A stretch of DNA of 7,495 nt from Spirochaetaceae bacterium (GCA_031255115.1 JAIRTD010000218.1:1-7495), one strand, 5' to 3'. Counted from the first letter of the stretch, positions 1-6,980 are shown. Notes: a model not told the origin generated them from the sequence alone. Translations and numbers: made by a program.

Positions 1-3000
1 TGGTCTTGCTTGTTACCGGCAGCCCCGCTTCTTTGAGCTTTTCCTCTATATTGTTTGTGGACGGAGACTGGAACACCGGCACCTGGAACCATTCGTCCAG
101 GGTACTGGCCGCCCAGCCCAATTCGGTCTCAAGAAGCTGGCCTATGTTCATCCGGGAAGGAACCCCCAACGGAGTAAGGCACAGATCAAGAGGAGTACCA
201 TCTTCCATATACGGCATATCCTCTTCGGGCAGTATGCGGGCCACAACACCCTTGTTGCCGTGGCGGCCGGCCATCTTGTCCCCCTCGCGGAGTTTGCGTT
301 TGGTGGCGATGAGGACCTTGACCACTTCGTCGACGCCGGGATTAAGATCGTCCCCTTCGGTACGCTTGAGCCGCTGTATGTCGATGATGGTGCCTTCAAT
401 GCCGTGAGGCACCCTGAGGCTTGAGTCCCGCACTTCTTTGGCCTTTTCGCCGAAGATTGAATTAAGCAGTTTGAATTCCGGGGTGGTTTCGGTTTCGCTC
501 TTGGGCGTTACCTTGCCCACCAGTATGTCTCCGGAACGTACCTTGGCGCCAACCCGTATAATGCCCTCGGCGTCAAGATTGTCCAGGCTTTTTTCGGAAG
601 TGTTGGGAATATCCCTGGTTATCTTTTCGGGGCCGAGTTTGGTTTCCCGCACCTCGGTGATAAATTCCTTGATATGGATGGAAGTAAACATGTCGTCCTT
701 TACCACCCTTTCGGAAATAAGGATTGAGTCTTCGTAGTTATAACCGTTCCAGGGCATAAAACCTACCAGTATGTTTCTGCCCAGGGCAAGTTCGCCGTTT
801 CTTGTGGCGGGACCGTCCGCAATGACCTGGCCCGCCGCAACCTTTTCGCCCTTTTTGACCACCGGCCGCTGATTGTAACAAGTGTCCTGGTTGGTTCTCT
901 GGTACTTGATAAGGGGGTACACGTCAAGATCGTCCTTGCCGGCCCGGTCGTTCTTTATCACCACTTCCTGGGAAGTAACCTTGATCACAGTCCCTGAACG
1001 TTTTGTCTTGACCAGCACTCCTGAATCATAGGCGCATTTGCCTTCCATACCGGTGCCCACCCGGGGCGCCTCAGGAAAGACCAGGGGCACCGCCTGCCGC
1101 TGCATGTTGGAACCCATGAGGGCCCGATTGGCGTCGTCGTGTTCAAGAAAGGGAATCAGCGAGGCCGACACGGAAATAATTTGCTTGGGCGACACGTCCA
1201 TATACTGAATGTCCTCAGGCGCCCTGGTGGTATAATCGCCCTGGCGGCGGCAGGAAATCTGCTTGTCCGTAAAGGAACCGTCGCTGTTGATGGCGGCCGA
1301 AGCCTGGGCTATATAGTAGCGGTCCTCATCCATGGCCGAAAGGTATTCAATCTCCCTGGTGGCCATACCCTTGGCAACCTTGCGATAGGGAGTTTCGAGA
1401 AAGCCGTATTCATTAACCCTGGTGTAATTTGCAAGAGAAACAATGAGCCCGATATTGGGTCCTTCGGGCGTCTCTATGGGGCACATGCGTCCGTAATGGG
1501 TGTAGTGAACATCCCGGACCTCAAAACCCGCCCGGTCACGGGAAAGTCCGCCGGGCCCCAGGGCGTTAAGACGCCGTTTGTGGGTCAGCTCGGCGAGGGG
1601 ATTAACCTGGTCCATAAACTGGGAAAGCTGGCTGGAACCAAAAAATTCTTTTATCGCGGCCACTATGGGCTTAATGGAAATCAGGTCCTGGGGCTTGATG
1701 GTGTCGGTTTCTTTAAGGCTCATCCTTTCTTTGGCAATGCGCTCCATGCGGCTGAACGCGGTTTTCATGGTATTGGCCATGAGTTCGCCTACTGAACGCA
1801 CCCGGCGGTTGCCCAAATGGTCTATGTCGTCGATATTCTCATCGCCCACATACACCTTGATGAGGAACTTCATCGTGGCAATGACATCCTGTCTGGTCAG
1901 GGTAAAGTCCTCAAGGCCCTTGGCGTAGTTGAATTTCTTGTTGAGTTTGTAGCGGCCCACCTTGCCAAGGTCATAGCGGCGGCTGGTAAAGAACATGCCC
2001 AAAAGGTCCTTTTCCGCGGCTTCGACCGTGATGGACTCGCCGGGCATGAGCACCGAATACACCGCCGAAAGGGCTTCTTCTCTGGAAGGCTCGTCCCTGG
2101 CAGGGTCCTCTTTTACAAATTTGATTTCTTCCCGTTCAAAACAGTTGAGCAGCATAGGTGAATTAAGGGAATCCTCGGCGTCAAATTTGATAACTTCTAC
2201 AGTCTTGATGCCGTTGCTCAAAAGTTCGTCTATGTCATGGGGGTGGAGCTTTTCTCCCGCCCGGTACATTTTCTTTTTCTCCGCGCCGTCTTCGCCCCAG
2301 ACCGTAGAAGCAAGCACCCGGCCCGAAATTTTTTCTTTGGTACGCCGGTCGTCTGTTATGGTAAGAGTCTCGGTGGTGTAAAAGGCCTTGATGATTTCTT
2401 CGCGGCTTTCGTAGCCCAGGGCCCTGAGAAAGATGGTTCCAAGTATGCGCTTTTTCCGGTCTATCTTGGCGTAGATGAGTTCCCGCTTCTGGTCTATTTC
2501 GAATTCCAGCCAGCTTCCCCGGTAGGGAATGATACGGGAAGAATATATCCCCTTTTCGTGGCTAAAAATAACGCCAGGGGAACGGTGTATCTGGGAAACC
2601 ACAACCCGCTCGGCGCCGTTGATGATAAAAGTACCCCGGTCGCTCATGATGGGTATGTCGCCCATGTAAATATCTTTCTGCCTGATTTCGCCTGTGGTCT
2701 GAAAAATCAGATTGATCCTGGCCTTGAGGGGAACCGCGTAGGTCAGCCCCTTCTGCTTACATTCCTGCTCGGAGAATTTGATGTTTTCTTCGTCCAGGCT
2801 ATAGTAGTCGTATTCGAGAACCATATCCCCAGAGGGTATCTCTATGGGAAAGGTTGTCCTGAAAACCTCTTCCAGGCCCTGCTGTTCGGGGGCCTTTTTG
2901 GCCCTGACCCTTTCCCGCTGGAGGAAGCGTTCATACGAAGCAAGTTGAATATCAATGAGATCGGGCAGTTCCATTACATCCTGAATATCCTGCCCTACAT

Positions 3001-3037
3001 AACTTCGTTTATTGATTATCTTGCCTTTGGCTACCAT
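1..3037 (-). CDS. rpoB: RNA polymerase beta subunit, 3' end cut by window edge
   Basis: This is the catalytic beta subunit of RNA polymerase, which together with beta-prime forms the active site and binds the RNA product. The frame is open for 1012 codons from ATG at 3035-3037 to the left edge, and I checked it line by line without finding a stop or frameshift. Residues 1-20 begin [16 protein letters not shown]. The rifampicin region [18 protein letters not shown] covers about residues 472-490. The acidic pair in NGYNYEDSI is E769/D770, equivalent to E. coli E813/D814. The lysines of [13 protein letters not shown] are K921 and K929, equivalent to E. coli K1065 and K1073. About 165 C-terminal residues are missing if the protein has the roughly 1,180 residues typical of treponemes. 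Asn491 replaces the Ser at E. coli position 531, as in spirochaetes known to be naturally rifampicin resistant. GAGGGGG lies about 6 bases before the start. rpoC is expected beyond the edge. Confidence 0.98.
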   Translation of the reverse strand, partial: MVAKGKIINKRSYVGQDIQDVMELPDLIDIQLASYERFLQRERVRAKKAPEQQGLEEVFRTTFPIEIPSGDMVLEYDYYSLDEENIKFSEQECKQKGLTYAVPLKARINLIFQTTGEIRQKDIYMGDIPIMSDRGTFIINGAERVVVSQIHRSPGVIFSHEKGIYSSRIIPYRGSWLEFEIDQKRELIYAKIDRKKRILGTIFLRALGYESREEIIKAFYTTETLTITDDRRTKEKISGRVLASTVWGEDGAEKKKMYRAGEKLHPHDIDELLSNGIKTVEVIKFDAEDSLNSPMLLNCFEREEIKFVKEDPARDEPSREEALSAVYSVLMPGESITVEAAEKDLLGMFFTSRRYDLGKVGRYKLNKKFNYAKGLEDFTLTRQDVIATMKFLIKVYVGDENIDDIDHLGNRRVRSVGELMANTMKTAFSRMERIAKERMSLKETDTIKPQDLISIKPIVAAIKEFFGSSQLSQFMDQVNPLAELTHKRRLNALGPGGLSRDRAGFEVRDVHYTHYGRMCPIETPEGPNIGLIVSLANYTRVNEYGFLETPYRKVAKGMATREIEYLSAMDEDRYYIAQASAAINSDGSFTDKQISCRRQGDYTTRAPEDIQYMDVSPKQIISVSASLIPFLEHDDANRALMGSNMQRQAVPLVFPEAPRVGTGMEGKCAYDSGVLVKTKRSGTVIKVTSQEVVIKNDRAGKDDLDVYPLIKYQRTNQDTCYNQRPVVKKGEKVAAGQVIADGPATRNGELALGRNILVGFMPWNGYNYEDSILISERVVKDDMFTSIHIKEFITEVRETKLGPEKITRDIPNTSEKSLDNLDAEGIIRVGAKVRSGDILVGKVTPKSETETTPEFKLLNSIFGEKAKEVRDSSLRVPHGIEGTIIDIQRLKRTEGDDLNPGVDEVVKVLIATKRKLREGDKMAGRHGNKGVVARILPEEDMPYMEDGTPLDLCLTPLGVPSRMNIGQLLETELGWAASTLDEWFQVPVFQSPSTNNIEEKLKEAGLPVTSKT

Positions 3038-3087
3038 ACAAACCCCCTCGCATAAATTTACCTTTTTTATACTCCAAGCGCTTTAGC

Positions 3088-3127
3088 TTTGCCGGGCAAG
3101 GAATTTGTTACTTTCTTGACCGGCAAA
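3088..3127 (-). promoter_or_regulatory. Strong leader hairpin upstream of rpoB
   Basis: TTTGCCGG at 3088-3095 and CCGGCAAA at 3120-3127 are perfect inverted repeats. Inside them CAAG (3097-3100) pairs with CTTG (3115-3118) after one mismatch, leaving a 14-base loop. The 8+4 bp stem ends 50 bases before the rpoB start codon. It has no T-tract on the rpoB side, so it is not a simple terminator. A role in rpoB mRNA processing or stability is inference. Confidence 0.55.
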
Positions 3128-3129
3128 CA

Positions 3130-3159
3130 ATTACAAACGGCACTCCCCGGCATCTTCAA
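3130..3159 (-). promoter_or_regulatory. Candidate promoter for rpoB
   Basis: On the minus strand TTGAAG (3159-3154) is followed after 18 bases by TGTAAT (3135-3130), which matches TATAAT at 5 of 6 bases. Transcription from here would start close to the 5' foot of the leader hairpin at 3088-3127. The -35 match is weak, and read-through from rplL is equally likely. Confidence 0.3.
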
Positions 3160-3200
3160 AATATCAGGGAATACCGCGTCGTGAAAAAACCGAACCAGGG

Positions 3201-3232
3201 GCCTTCCGCCCGGAAAATTCCGGAGAGGAGGC
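3201..3232 (-). promoter_or_regulatory. GC-rich imperfect hairpin between rplL and rpoB
   Basis: CCGGA and TCCGG (3210-3223) pair around a 4-base loop. The helix continues after a 3x3 internal loop with gcc/ggc and neighbouring pairs at 3201-3206 and 3227-3232. On the minus strand a run of six T (3189-3184) follows 11 bases after the hairpin. That is too far for a canonical intrinsic terminator, but it could be a partial attenuator or a processing site between rplL and rpoB. In E. coli the same spacer contains an attenuator and an RNase III site; similar use here is inference. Confidence 0.4.
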
Positions 3233-3284
3233 GCCCGGGCCCGCGTATCGAATTACTCTGCGTACGTCTTTTACAAAATCCGTC

Positions 3285-3668
3285 TTATTGAACTTCAACT
3301 GTACCGCCGGCGGCAGTAACCGTTTGCTTGATCTTGTCCGCCTCATCCTTGGAGACATTTTCTTTAAGAGGCTTGGGAGCGCCTTCGACAAGGTCTTTGG
3401 CTTCCTTCAGACCCAGACCAGTAACGGCCCTGACCTCTTTGATGACGGCAATTTTCTTTGTGTCATCAAAGGCTTTAAGAATAACGGTGAATTCCGTTTT
3501 TTCTTCCGCCGCCTCAGCCGCCGCTCCGGGAGCCGCAGCCGCGGCAACAGCTACAGGAGCTGCCGCGGAAACACCGAATTTTTCCTCCATGGCTTTAACC
3601 AGTTCGGAAACTTCCAAAACCGTCATGGACGAAATTGCTTCTAAAATCTCTTCTTTTGTGGCTGCCAT
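3285..3668 (-). CDS. rplL: Ribosomal protein L7/L12
   Basis: L7/L12 is the multicopy, flexible stalk protein of the large ribosomal subunit. It is held by L10 and recruits the translational GTPases EF-Tu, EF-G, IF2 and RF3. The 127-residue product has the standard layout: an N-terminal dimerisation and L10-binding helix region (residues 1 to about 33, [20 protein letters not shown]), an Ala-rich hinge (about 34-57), and the globular C-terminal domain. That domain contains [20 protein letters not shown] and [20 protein letters not shown], the helical surface that contacts the GTPases. The start is set by GAGGAGA 7 bases upstream, one of the best ribosome-binding sites in the window, which fits the need for several copies per ribosome. 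It ends with TAA. It lies 132 bases after rplJ and 247 bases before rpoB. Confidence 0.98.
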   Translation of the reverse strand: MAATKEEILEAISSMTVLEVSELVKAMEEKFGVSAAAPVAVAAAAAPGAAAEAAEEKTEFTVILKAFDDTKKIAVIKEVRAVTGLGLKEAKDLVEGAPKPLKENVSKDEADKIKQTVTAAGGTVEVQ

Positions 3669-3741
3669 ATTATCTTCTCCTCAATACAATATACGCATCT
3701 CATACAAAACGCGCCCGGACAAAGCCGGAAAAGCCCGACAG

Positions 3742-3769
3742 GAACGACAGCGTTCGGAATACATCCGAA
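3742..3769 (-). promoter_or_regulatory. Overlapping hairpins in the rplJ-rplL spacer
   Basis: TTCGGA (3753-3758) and TCCGAA (3764-3769) form a 6-bp stem with a 5-base loop. GAACG (3742-3746) and CGTTC (3751-3755) form a 5-bp stem with a 4-base loop. The two share bases 3753-3755, so they cannot both form fully. The spacer otherwise shows no gene. A role in setting the L10 to L12 expression ratio is speculation. Confidence 0.3.
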
Positions 3770-3800
3770 AGAAGCCTGAAGGGCCTATACTGCGGTACGC

Positions 3801-4346
3801 CTAAGCGGCGCCTTCCGCCTTTTTATCGGCAATGGCCTTGATGGTACGCACAAGCCGCGCGGGCACATCGTTGAGCGCCGCGGCAAGATTACGCGCAGGT
3901 CCGTTCATCACCGACATAAGCATGGAGATAAGTTCCAGTCTGCCGGGCAGTCTGGAAAACGCTTCGGCCTGAGCCGCGTCATAGACCGAATCGCCGATAA
4001 GGGCGCCTTTTACCTTGAGAACCGGCGCCTCTTTGGAAAAAGCAAAGAGTATCTTGGCTACCTCGTTTGCGTCCTTGGGCGAAATAGCCACGGCGGTGGG
4101 CCCGGTAAGGTATGCGCTCACATCGGGGCTCTTGAGTTCCTCAAAAGCTATACGGGCAAAGTTATTTTTTACCACGGTAAACTTGGCGGCCTTTTCTCTA
4201 AGCTGCCTGCGCAGGGTGGTAATCTGCTCTACGGTAAGCCCCCGGTAATCGGCAAAAATAAAATCCGGCGCTTCGCCAAAAGCCTCTTTAAGCTCTTTTA
4301 TGGACGCTGTTTTTGCGTCCTGTATTTTTTTCGCTACTATTGCCAT
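3801..4346 (-). CDS. rplJ: Ribosomal protein L10
   Basis: L10 anchors the L7/L12 dimers to 23S rRNA next to L11 at the base of the ribosomal stalk. The 181-residue product has the L10 N-terminal RNA-binding domain: KIQDAKTASIKELKEAF, then FADYRGLTVEQITTLRRQLR and FTVVKNNFARIAF. LTGPTAVAISPKD follows at about residues 79-91. A C-terminal helical tail from about residue 135, ending AIADKKAEGAA, carries the L12-binding segments. Its ribosome-binding site GAGGAG is formed by the last two Glu codons of rplA, and only 4 bases separate the genes, so translation of the two is probably coupled. It ends with TAG. There is no room upstream for the separate L10 leader RNA found in many other bacteria. 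Confidence 0.97.
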   Translation of the reverse strand: MAIVAKKIQDAKTASIKELKEAFGEAPDFIFADYRGLTVEQITTLRRQLREKAAKFTVVKNNFARIAFEELKSPDVSAYLTGPTAVAISPKDANEVAKILFAFSKEAPVLKVKGALIGDSVYDAAQAEAFSRLPGRLELISMLMSVMNGPARNLAAALNDVPARLVRTIKAIADKKAEGAA

Positions 4347-4350
4347 GATC

Positions 4351-5025
4351 TTACTCCTCGTTCTTTACCCATATGCCGGGCCCCATAGTGGAACATACCG
4401 AAATGGTCTGGATAAACTCGCCCTTTGCGTCGGCGGGTTTTTTCCGCTTGATCTCGGCAACCACAGCCTGAACATTTTCGGCTATCTGGCCGCTCTCCAT
4501 GGAAACCTTGCCCACGGCAAGATGTACCACGCCGGTCTTGTCCGCCCTGAATTCCACCCGGCCTTTTTTAAGTTCGGCCAGAGCGGTTTTAAGATCGAAG
4601 GTTACCGTCCCGGTCTTGGGATTGGGCATAAGGCCCCTGCGGCCAAGAACCATACCAAGTTTACCCACATCCTTCATCATATCGGGAGTCGCCACGGCAA
4701 CATCAAAATCAAGCCAGCCGCCCTTGATCTTTTCGATAAGGTCTTCGGCGCCTACAACGGCCGCGCCGGCTTCCTGGGCTTCTTTTTCTTTTTCGCCCTT
4801 GCAGAACACAAGAACGCGCTTTTCGCCCTTGAATTGGTTGGGAAGCACTACCGTATCGCGCACCGACTGGCTTTTCTTGAGGTTGAGCTTAACTGAAACA
4901 TCTACGCTCTCGTCGAACTTTGCATAGGACATGGTTTTTACCAGGTCCAGGGCGTTCTGGAGCGGATAGAAAACAGAGCCGTCATATTTCTTGACTGCCT
5001 CGGCGTATTTTTTTCCGCGCCTCAT
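4351..5025 (-). CDS. rplA: Ribosomal protein L1
   Basis: L1 forms the mobile L1 stalk of the large subunit, which guides exit of deacylated tRNA. In many bacteria it also represses its own operon by binding mRNA. The 224-residue product is of ordinary length. It opens with [15 protein letters not shown], and the segment [18 protein letters not shown] and the later [20 protein letters not shown] belong to the two halves of domain I. The diagnostic [20 protein letters not shown] lies at about residues 124-143, in the interdomain region. The ATG overlaps the rplK stop as ATGA, and a GGAGGTG ribosome-binding site lies within the rplK 3' end. Both indicate translational coupling. Confidence 0.98.
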   Translation of the reverse strand: MRRGKKYAEAVKKYDGSVFYPLQNALDLVKTMSYAKFDESVDVSVKLNLKKSQSVRDTVVLPNQFKGEKRVLVFCKGEKEKEAQEAGAAVVGAEDLIEKIKGGWLDFDVAVATPDMMKDVGKLGMVLGRRGLMPNPKTGTVTFDLKTALAELKKGRVEFRADKTGVVHLAVGKVSMESGQIAENVQAVVAEIKRKKPADAKGEFIQTISVCSTMGPGIWVKNEE

Positions 5026-5453
5026 TGTTCCACCTCCACACCCATGGACCGGGCGGTTCCGGCGATGATGCGTAACGCCGCGTCAATGTCGTTGGCGGAA
5101 AGATCGGCCATCTTCAACTTGGCGATCTCTTCGAGCTTGGCCCGGGGAATCTTACCCACCTTGTTTTTGTGGGGCTCTCCAGAACCCTTTTCGAGGCCAA
5201 TAGCCTTTTTGATGAGGACCGCCGCGGGAGGCGTCTTTAAGATGAAGGTAAAAGACTTATCGCCGTACACGGTGATAACCACCGGTATGATAAGCCCCGC
5301 CTCCATAGCCTTTGTCCGTTCATTGAACTGCTGGACAAACTGGGGCGCGCTGACCCCGTGAGGACCCAGAGCAGGACCTACGGGCGGGGCCGCGGTAGCC
5401 TTGCCAGCAGGACACTGCAGCTTGATTAACGCGGCAATTTTTTTCTTTGCCAT
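5022..5453 (-). CDS. rplK: Ribosomal protein L11
   Basis: L11 binds the GTPase-associated centre of 23S rRNA. It takes part in factor-dependent GTP hydrolysis and in activation of RelA-type enzymes by uncharged tRNA. The 143-residue product shows the N-terminal domain with [20 protein letters not shown], including the proline-rich turn that contributes to thiostrepton binding. The second half contains [20 protein letters not shown] and ends with the RNA-binding helix segment [15 protein letters not shown]. Where E. coli has GVNIMEFCKAFN, this protein has [12 protein letters not shown], which I remember as a treponemal form. AAAGGAG lies 5 bases before the ATG. The stop overlaps the rplA start by 4 bases. 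Confidence 0.98.
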   Translation of the reverse strand: MAKKKIAALIKLQCPAGKATAAPPVGPALGPHGVSAPQFVQQFNERTKAMEAGLIIPVVITVYGDKSFTFILKTPPAAVLIKKAIGLEKGSGEPHKNKVGKIPRAKLEEIAKLKMADLSANDIDAALRIIAGTARSMGVEVEQ

Positions 5454-5472
5454 AAAAACTCCTTTGTGGTGT

Positions 5473-5493
5473 GTCCGGCTTAAACACCCGGAC
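5473..5493 (-). promoter_or_regulatory. Leader hairpin just upstream of rplK ribosome-binding site
   Basis: GTCCGG (5473-5478) and CCGGAC (5488-5493) form a perfect 6-bp stem with a 9-base loop, 9 bases before the rplK ribosome-binding site. On the minus strand GGTGT within the loop could instead pair with ACACC just downstream of the stem, giving an alternative fold. In other bacteria L1 represses the rplK-rplA mRNA through a leader structure of this general kind. Calling this an L1 operator is inference only. Confidence 0.35.
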
Positions 5494-5521
5494 TAACGAG
5501 GCAGTTTTTCAACCTCTCCCA

Positions 5522-5550
5522 CATATATTAAGCCGCCTTCAAACTTTCAA
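5522..5550 (-). promoter_or_regulatory. Candidate promoter for rplK-rplA-rplJ-rplL
   Basis: On the minus strand TTGAAA (5550-5545, 5 of 6 matches to TTGACA) is followed after exactly 17 bases by TATATG (5527-5522, 4 of 6 matches). A start near 5515 would give a leader of about 60 bases containing the hairpin at 5473-5493. The -35 box lies inside the palindrome at 5537-5566. Confidence 0.4.
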
Positions 5551-5566
5551 AATTGAAATTTTGAAG
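5537..5566. repeat. AT-rich palindrome between nusG and rplK
   Basis: TTCAAAATT (5546-5554) and AATTTTGAA (5557-5565) are a perfect 9-bp inverted repeat with a 2-base centre. CTTCAAA at 5537-5543 can also pair with TTTGAAG at 5560-5566, so two pairings compete for the same arm. No T-tract follows. The palindrome overlaps the -35 box of the candidate rplK promoter, so it could be an operator or an mRNA element. Confidence 0.5.
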
Positions 5567-5594
5567 CAGCTCCTTTACCAAACCTGTTTAGAAA

Positions 5595-6152
5595 CTACAG
5601 TTTCTCCACCTGTAAAAGATCAACTTCTACCGGCGTATTCCGGCCAAAAATACCAACCATGACTTTGAGCTTGTTCTTCTCCTGATTGACTTCTTCGATA
5701 GTACCGGTAAAGGACTCAAAGGGACCGTCGATGATCTTAACCTGCTCGCCTGCCGAAAAACTCTGCCGCGCCCGTACCGGCCGCTCGCCCTTTATTTCGC
5801 CTGATTTTTGCAGTATGGACCGGGCCTCATCGCCCGAAAGGGGCTGGGGCCGCTTGTCCGCCGGAGTTCCCACAAAACCGGTAACACCCTGTATTTTTTT
5901 TATCCTGGAACAACTCGTCTTCCAGTCCAGTTCGGGAAGGTCCATCTCGACCAGTATATACCCGGGAAGGAATTTTTTTGTCAGGGTCCGCTTTTTGCCG
6001 TCTTTGACCTCGACCACTTCTTCCTGGGGAACTTTAACATCCCGCACAATATCCTTATCCAGGTCCCCTGAATTGACCATCATGCGTATGGTTTTTTCGA
6101 TTTTATTTTCGTATCCCGAATAGGTATGAAGTACATACCACCCTGTAGCCAT
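5595..6152 (-). CDS. nusG: Transcription elongation and antitermination factor NusG
   Basis: NusG binds the RNA polymerase clamp, modulates pausing and Rho-dependent termination, and links transcription to the ribosome. The 185-residue product begins MATGWYVLHTYSGYENKIEK, typical of the NGN domain, with KFLPGYILVEMDL at about residues 60-72 and the GVTGFVGT segment near residue 90. The C-terminal KOW domain starts near residue 130 with FSAGEQVKIIDGPFESFTGT and ends VDLLQVEKL. The start has only a modest AAGG ribosome-binding site, 17 bases after the secE stop. The stop codon TAG lies within a small inverted repeat (GAAACT/AGTTTC, 5591-5604). Placement between secE and rplK is the usual bacterial order. 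Confidence 0.97.
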   Translation of the reverse strand: MATGWYVLHTYSGYENKIEKTIRMMVNSGDLDKDIVRDVKVPQEEVVEVKDGKKRTLTKKFLPGYILVEMDLPELDWKTSCSRIKKIQGVTGFVGTPADKRPQPLSGDEARSILQKSGEIKGERPVRARQSFSAGEQVKIIDGPFESFTGTIEEVNQEKNKLKVMVGIFGRNTPVEVDLLQVEKL

Positions 6153-6169
6153 GACGTACCTTTTTTATG

Positions 6170-6349
6170 TCAGAATATTGCCCGCACACCGAGGAGGAGC
6201 AGTACATCCACCAGTCCCAGAACAGCGGCAAAGAGAATGGTAGAAACAATCACTACCTTGACCGAACTGATCACGTCTTCCCGGCTGGGCCAAACAACTT
6301 TCCGCAGTTCCGCGTAGGATTCCTTTATAAACTGAATCAGCTTATTCAT
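6170..6349 (-). CDS. secE: Protein translocase subunit SecE
   Basis: SecE is the small essential membrane subunit that clamps SecY in the protein-export channel. The 59-residue product begins MNKLIQFIKESYAELRKVVWPSRED, an amphipathic N-terminal helix with the family's KVVWPSR motif. One membrane segment follows at about residues 29-57 (VKVVIVSTILFAAVLGLVDVLLLLG). This is the short single-span form usual outside the enterobacteria. An ATG eight codons upstream (6371-6373) is in frame, but the family homology begins at MNKL. AGAGGG lies a few bases before the internal ATG, so I chose 6349. It ends with TGA. No clear promoter lies between it and tRNA-Trp, so it is probably transcribed from further upstream. 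Confidence 0.93.
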   Translation of the reverse strand: MNKLIQFIKESYAELRKVVWPSREDVISSVKVVIVSTILFAAVLGLVDVLLLLGVRAIF

Positions 6350-6403
6350 AGCGCCCTCTCTATCACCAACCATACGCCGCCCTGCAGCGGCTCATAAATC
6401 CTT

Positions 6404-6490
6404 CTTCGAAGCCTACTGGGGAGTTTGCGGAGCAAACTCCCAAACCAAAAACGCTCTGCGTTTTTGGTTCTCTCAGGCGCAGTAGGCTTC
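6404..6490 (-). repeat. tRNA-Trp 3'-end/hairpin module, copy B
   Basis: This is an 87-base near-identical copy of 6595-6683, differing by one substitution (6431) and lacking two bases. On the minus strand it starts with the last 17 bases of tRNA-Trp (GAAGCCTACTGCGCCTG). A hairpin follows (6443-6469: 12-bp arms AACCAAAAACGC/GCGTTTTTGGTT, 3-base loop), then a second (6419-6441: 10-bp arms GGGAGTTTGC/GCAAACTCCC, 3-base loop). It ends with CAGTAGGCTTC, which is the reverse complement of its own tRNA-derived start. It therefore has 11-bp terminal inverted repeats (6408-6418 and 6480-6490). Confidence 0.9.
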
Positions 6491-6594
6491 CCCTCCAGTC
6501 GCAAACCTCCTGTTTGCTCCCTCCGGGCCGGGGTTCAGCCCTGGCGGCGCACATCCTGTGCGCCTTACCTCCCTTCCGGTCGGCGGGCTAAACC
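6491..6594 (-). other. Structured spacer between the two modules
   Basis: Three further hairpins are visible. GGCGCACA/TGTGCGCC (6546-6553 and 6557-6564) has a 3-base loop. It is enclosed by an 11-bp long-range stem between 6531-6541 and 6585-6595, which has one G-T pair on the minus strand. GCAAAC/GTTTGC (6501-6506 and 6512-6517) has a 5-base loop. No ribosome-binding site or plausible gene is seen. The function is unknown. Confidence 0.6.
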
Positions 6595-6666
6595 CTTCGA
6601 AGCCTACTGTGGGGAGTTTGCGGGGCAAACTCCCAAACCAAAAACGCTCTGCGTTTTTGGTTCTCT

Positions 6667-6683
<17 letters not shown>
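6595..6683 (-). repeat. tRNA-Trp 3'-end/hairpin module, copy A
   Basis: This is the 89-base copy joined to the real tRNA-Trp. Its tRNA end (6667-6683) is part of the functional gene. Four bases downstream lies a perfect 12-bp hairpin (6636-6662), then a 10-bp hairpin (6612-6634), then an inverted copy of the tRNA T-arm. TTCGAAGCCTACTG at 6596-6609 is the perfect 14-base complement of 6673-6686. It differs from copy B by an extra TG (6610-6611) and one loop base (6624). Confidence 0.9.
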
Positions 6684-6739
<56 letters not shown>

Positions 6740-6750
6740 ATATGGAGATT

Positions 6751-6760
6751 GCGCCGGCGC
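6751..6760. repeat. GCGCCGGCGC palindrome between rpmG and tRNA-Trp
   Basis: A perfect 10-base palindrome lies in the 36-base spacer, flanked by GATT (6747-6750) and AATC (6763-6766), which add a short outer stem. It could be a precursor-processing structure, but it is too small to say more. Confidence 0.35.
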
Positions 6761-6775
6761 TCAATCCCAAATTCC

Positions 6776-6949
6776 CTACTTTATCTTGGTCTCTTTGTGC
6801 AGGGTATGCTTCCTGTCAAAGGGACAATACTTTTTAAGTTCGAGCTTTTCCTGGGTATTCCGCCTGTTTTTGGCGGTTGTATAGTTTTTCCGTTTACACT
6901 CAGTACACTGCAGGGCGATGAGTTCCACCACCGTCTTTTTACTCGCCAT
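6776..6949 (-). CDS. rpmG: Ribosomal protein L33
   Basis: L33 is a small protein of the large subunit near the tRNA exit site. The 57-residue frame runs from ATG at 6947-6949 to TAG at 6776-6778: [20 protein letters not shown], then [20 protein letters not shown], then [16 protein letters not shown]. The [27 protein letters not shown] pattern identifies L33. It resembles the zinc-binding type with CxxC at Cys15/Cys18, but the second pair reads CPFD: Cys42 is present and Asp45 stands where the fourth Cys normally is. A GGGGG stretch 4 bases before the ATG serves as the ribosome-binding site. It lies between tRNA-Thr and tRNA-Trp and is probably in one transcript with both. Confidence 0.96.
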   Translation of the reverse strand: MASKKTVVELIALQCTECKRKNYTTAKNRRNTQEKLELKKYCPFDRKHTLHKETKIK

Positions 6950-6963
6950 AATTCCCCCATCAT

Positions 6964-6980
6964 GAAGGCTTCTTGCCTTC
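6964..6980 (-). promoter_or_regulatory. Small hairpin upstream of rpmG
   Basis: GAAGGC (6964-6969) and GCCTTC (6975-6980) form a 6-bp stem with a 5-base loop, about 14 bases before the rpmG start and next to its ribosome-binding site. It might limit translation; this is inference. Confidence 0.35.

Larger units (their letters stand above)
6350..6666. other. Repeat-rich region between secE and tRNA-Trp, no protein gene
   Basis: These 317 bases contain two copies of a tRNA-derived hairpin module (6404-6490 and 6595-6683, the latter running into tRNA-Trp). A structured 104-base spacer lies between them, and 54 bases separate the nearer copy from secE. Open frames crossing the region are made of repeat and tRNA sequence and show no protein-family character. 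Confidence 0.8.

Noticed and set aside
1139..3055. Long plus-strand open frames antisense to rpoB (for example 1139-1795 and 2237-3055)
   Set aside because: They lie opposite a fully conserved rpoB frame, show no recognisable family, and are explained by the codon bias of the minus strand.
6350..6373. Longer SecE start at 6373
   Set aside because: The eight extra residues MVGDREGA are not typical of SecE, and the internal ATG at 6349 has a better ribosome-binding site.
6363..6554. Minus-strand open frame of 63 codons upstream of secE
   Set aside because: It consists mostly of copy B and spacer sequence, has no good ribosome-binding site, and overlaps the start region of secE.
6636..6662. 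Intrinsic terminator after tRNA-Trp
   Set aside because: The T run is inside the 3' arm of the stem and is followed by GGTTTGGGAG, not a T-tract. Termination would also cut off secE and nusG, which have no visible promoter of their own.
6781..6963. Minus-strand open frame of 60 codons over rpmG
   Set aside because: It is a wrong-frame shadow. The L33 frame at 6776-6949 has the clear family motifs.
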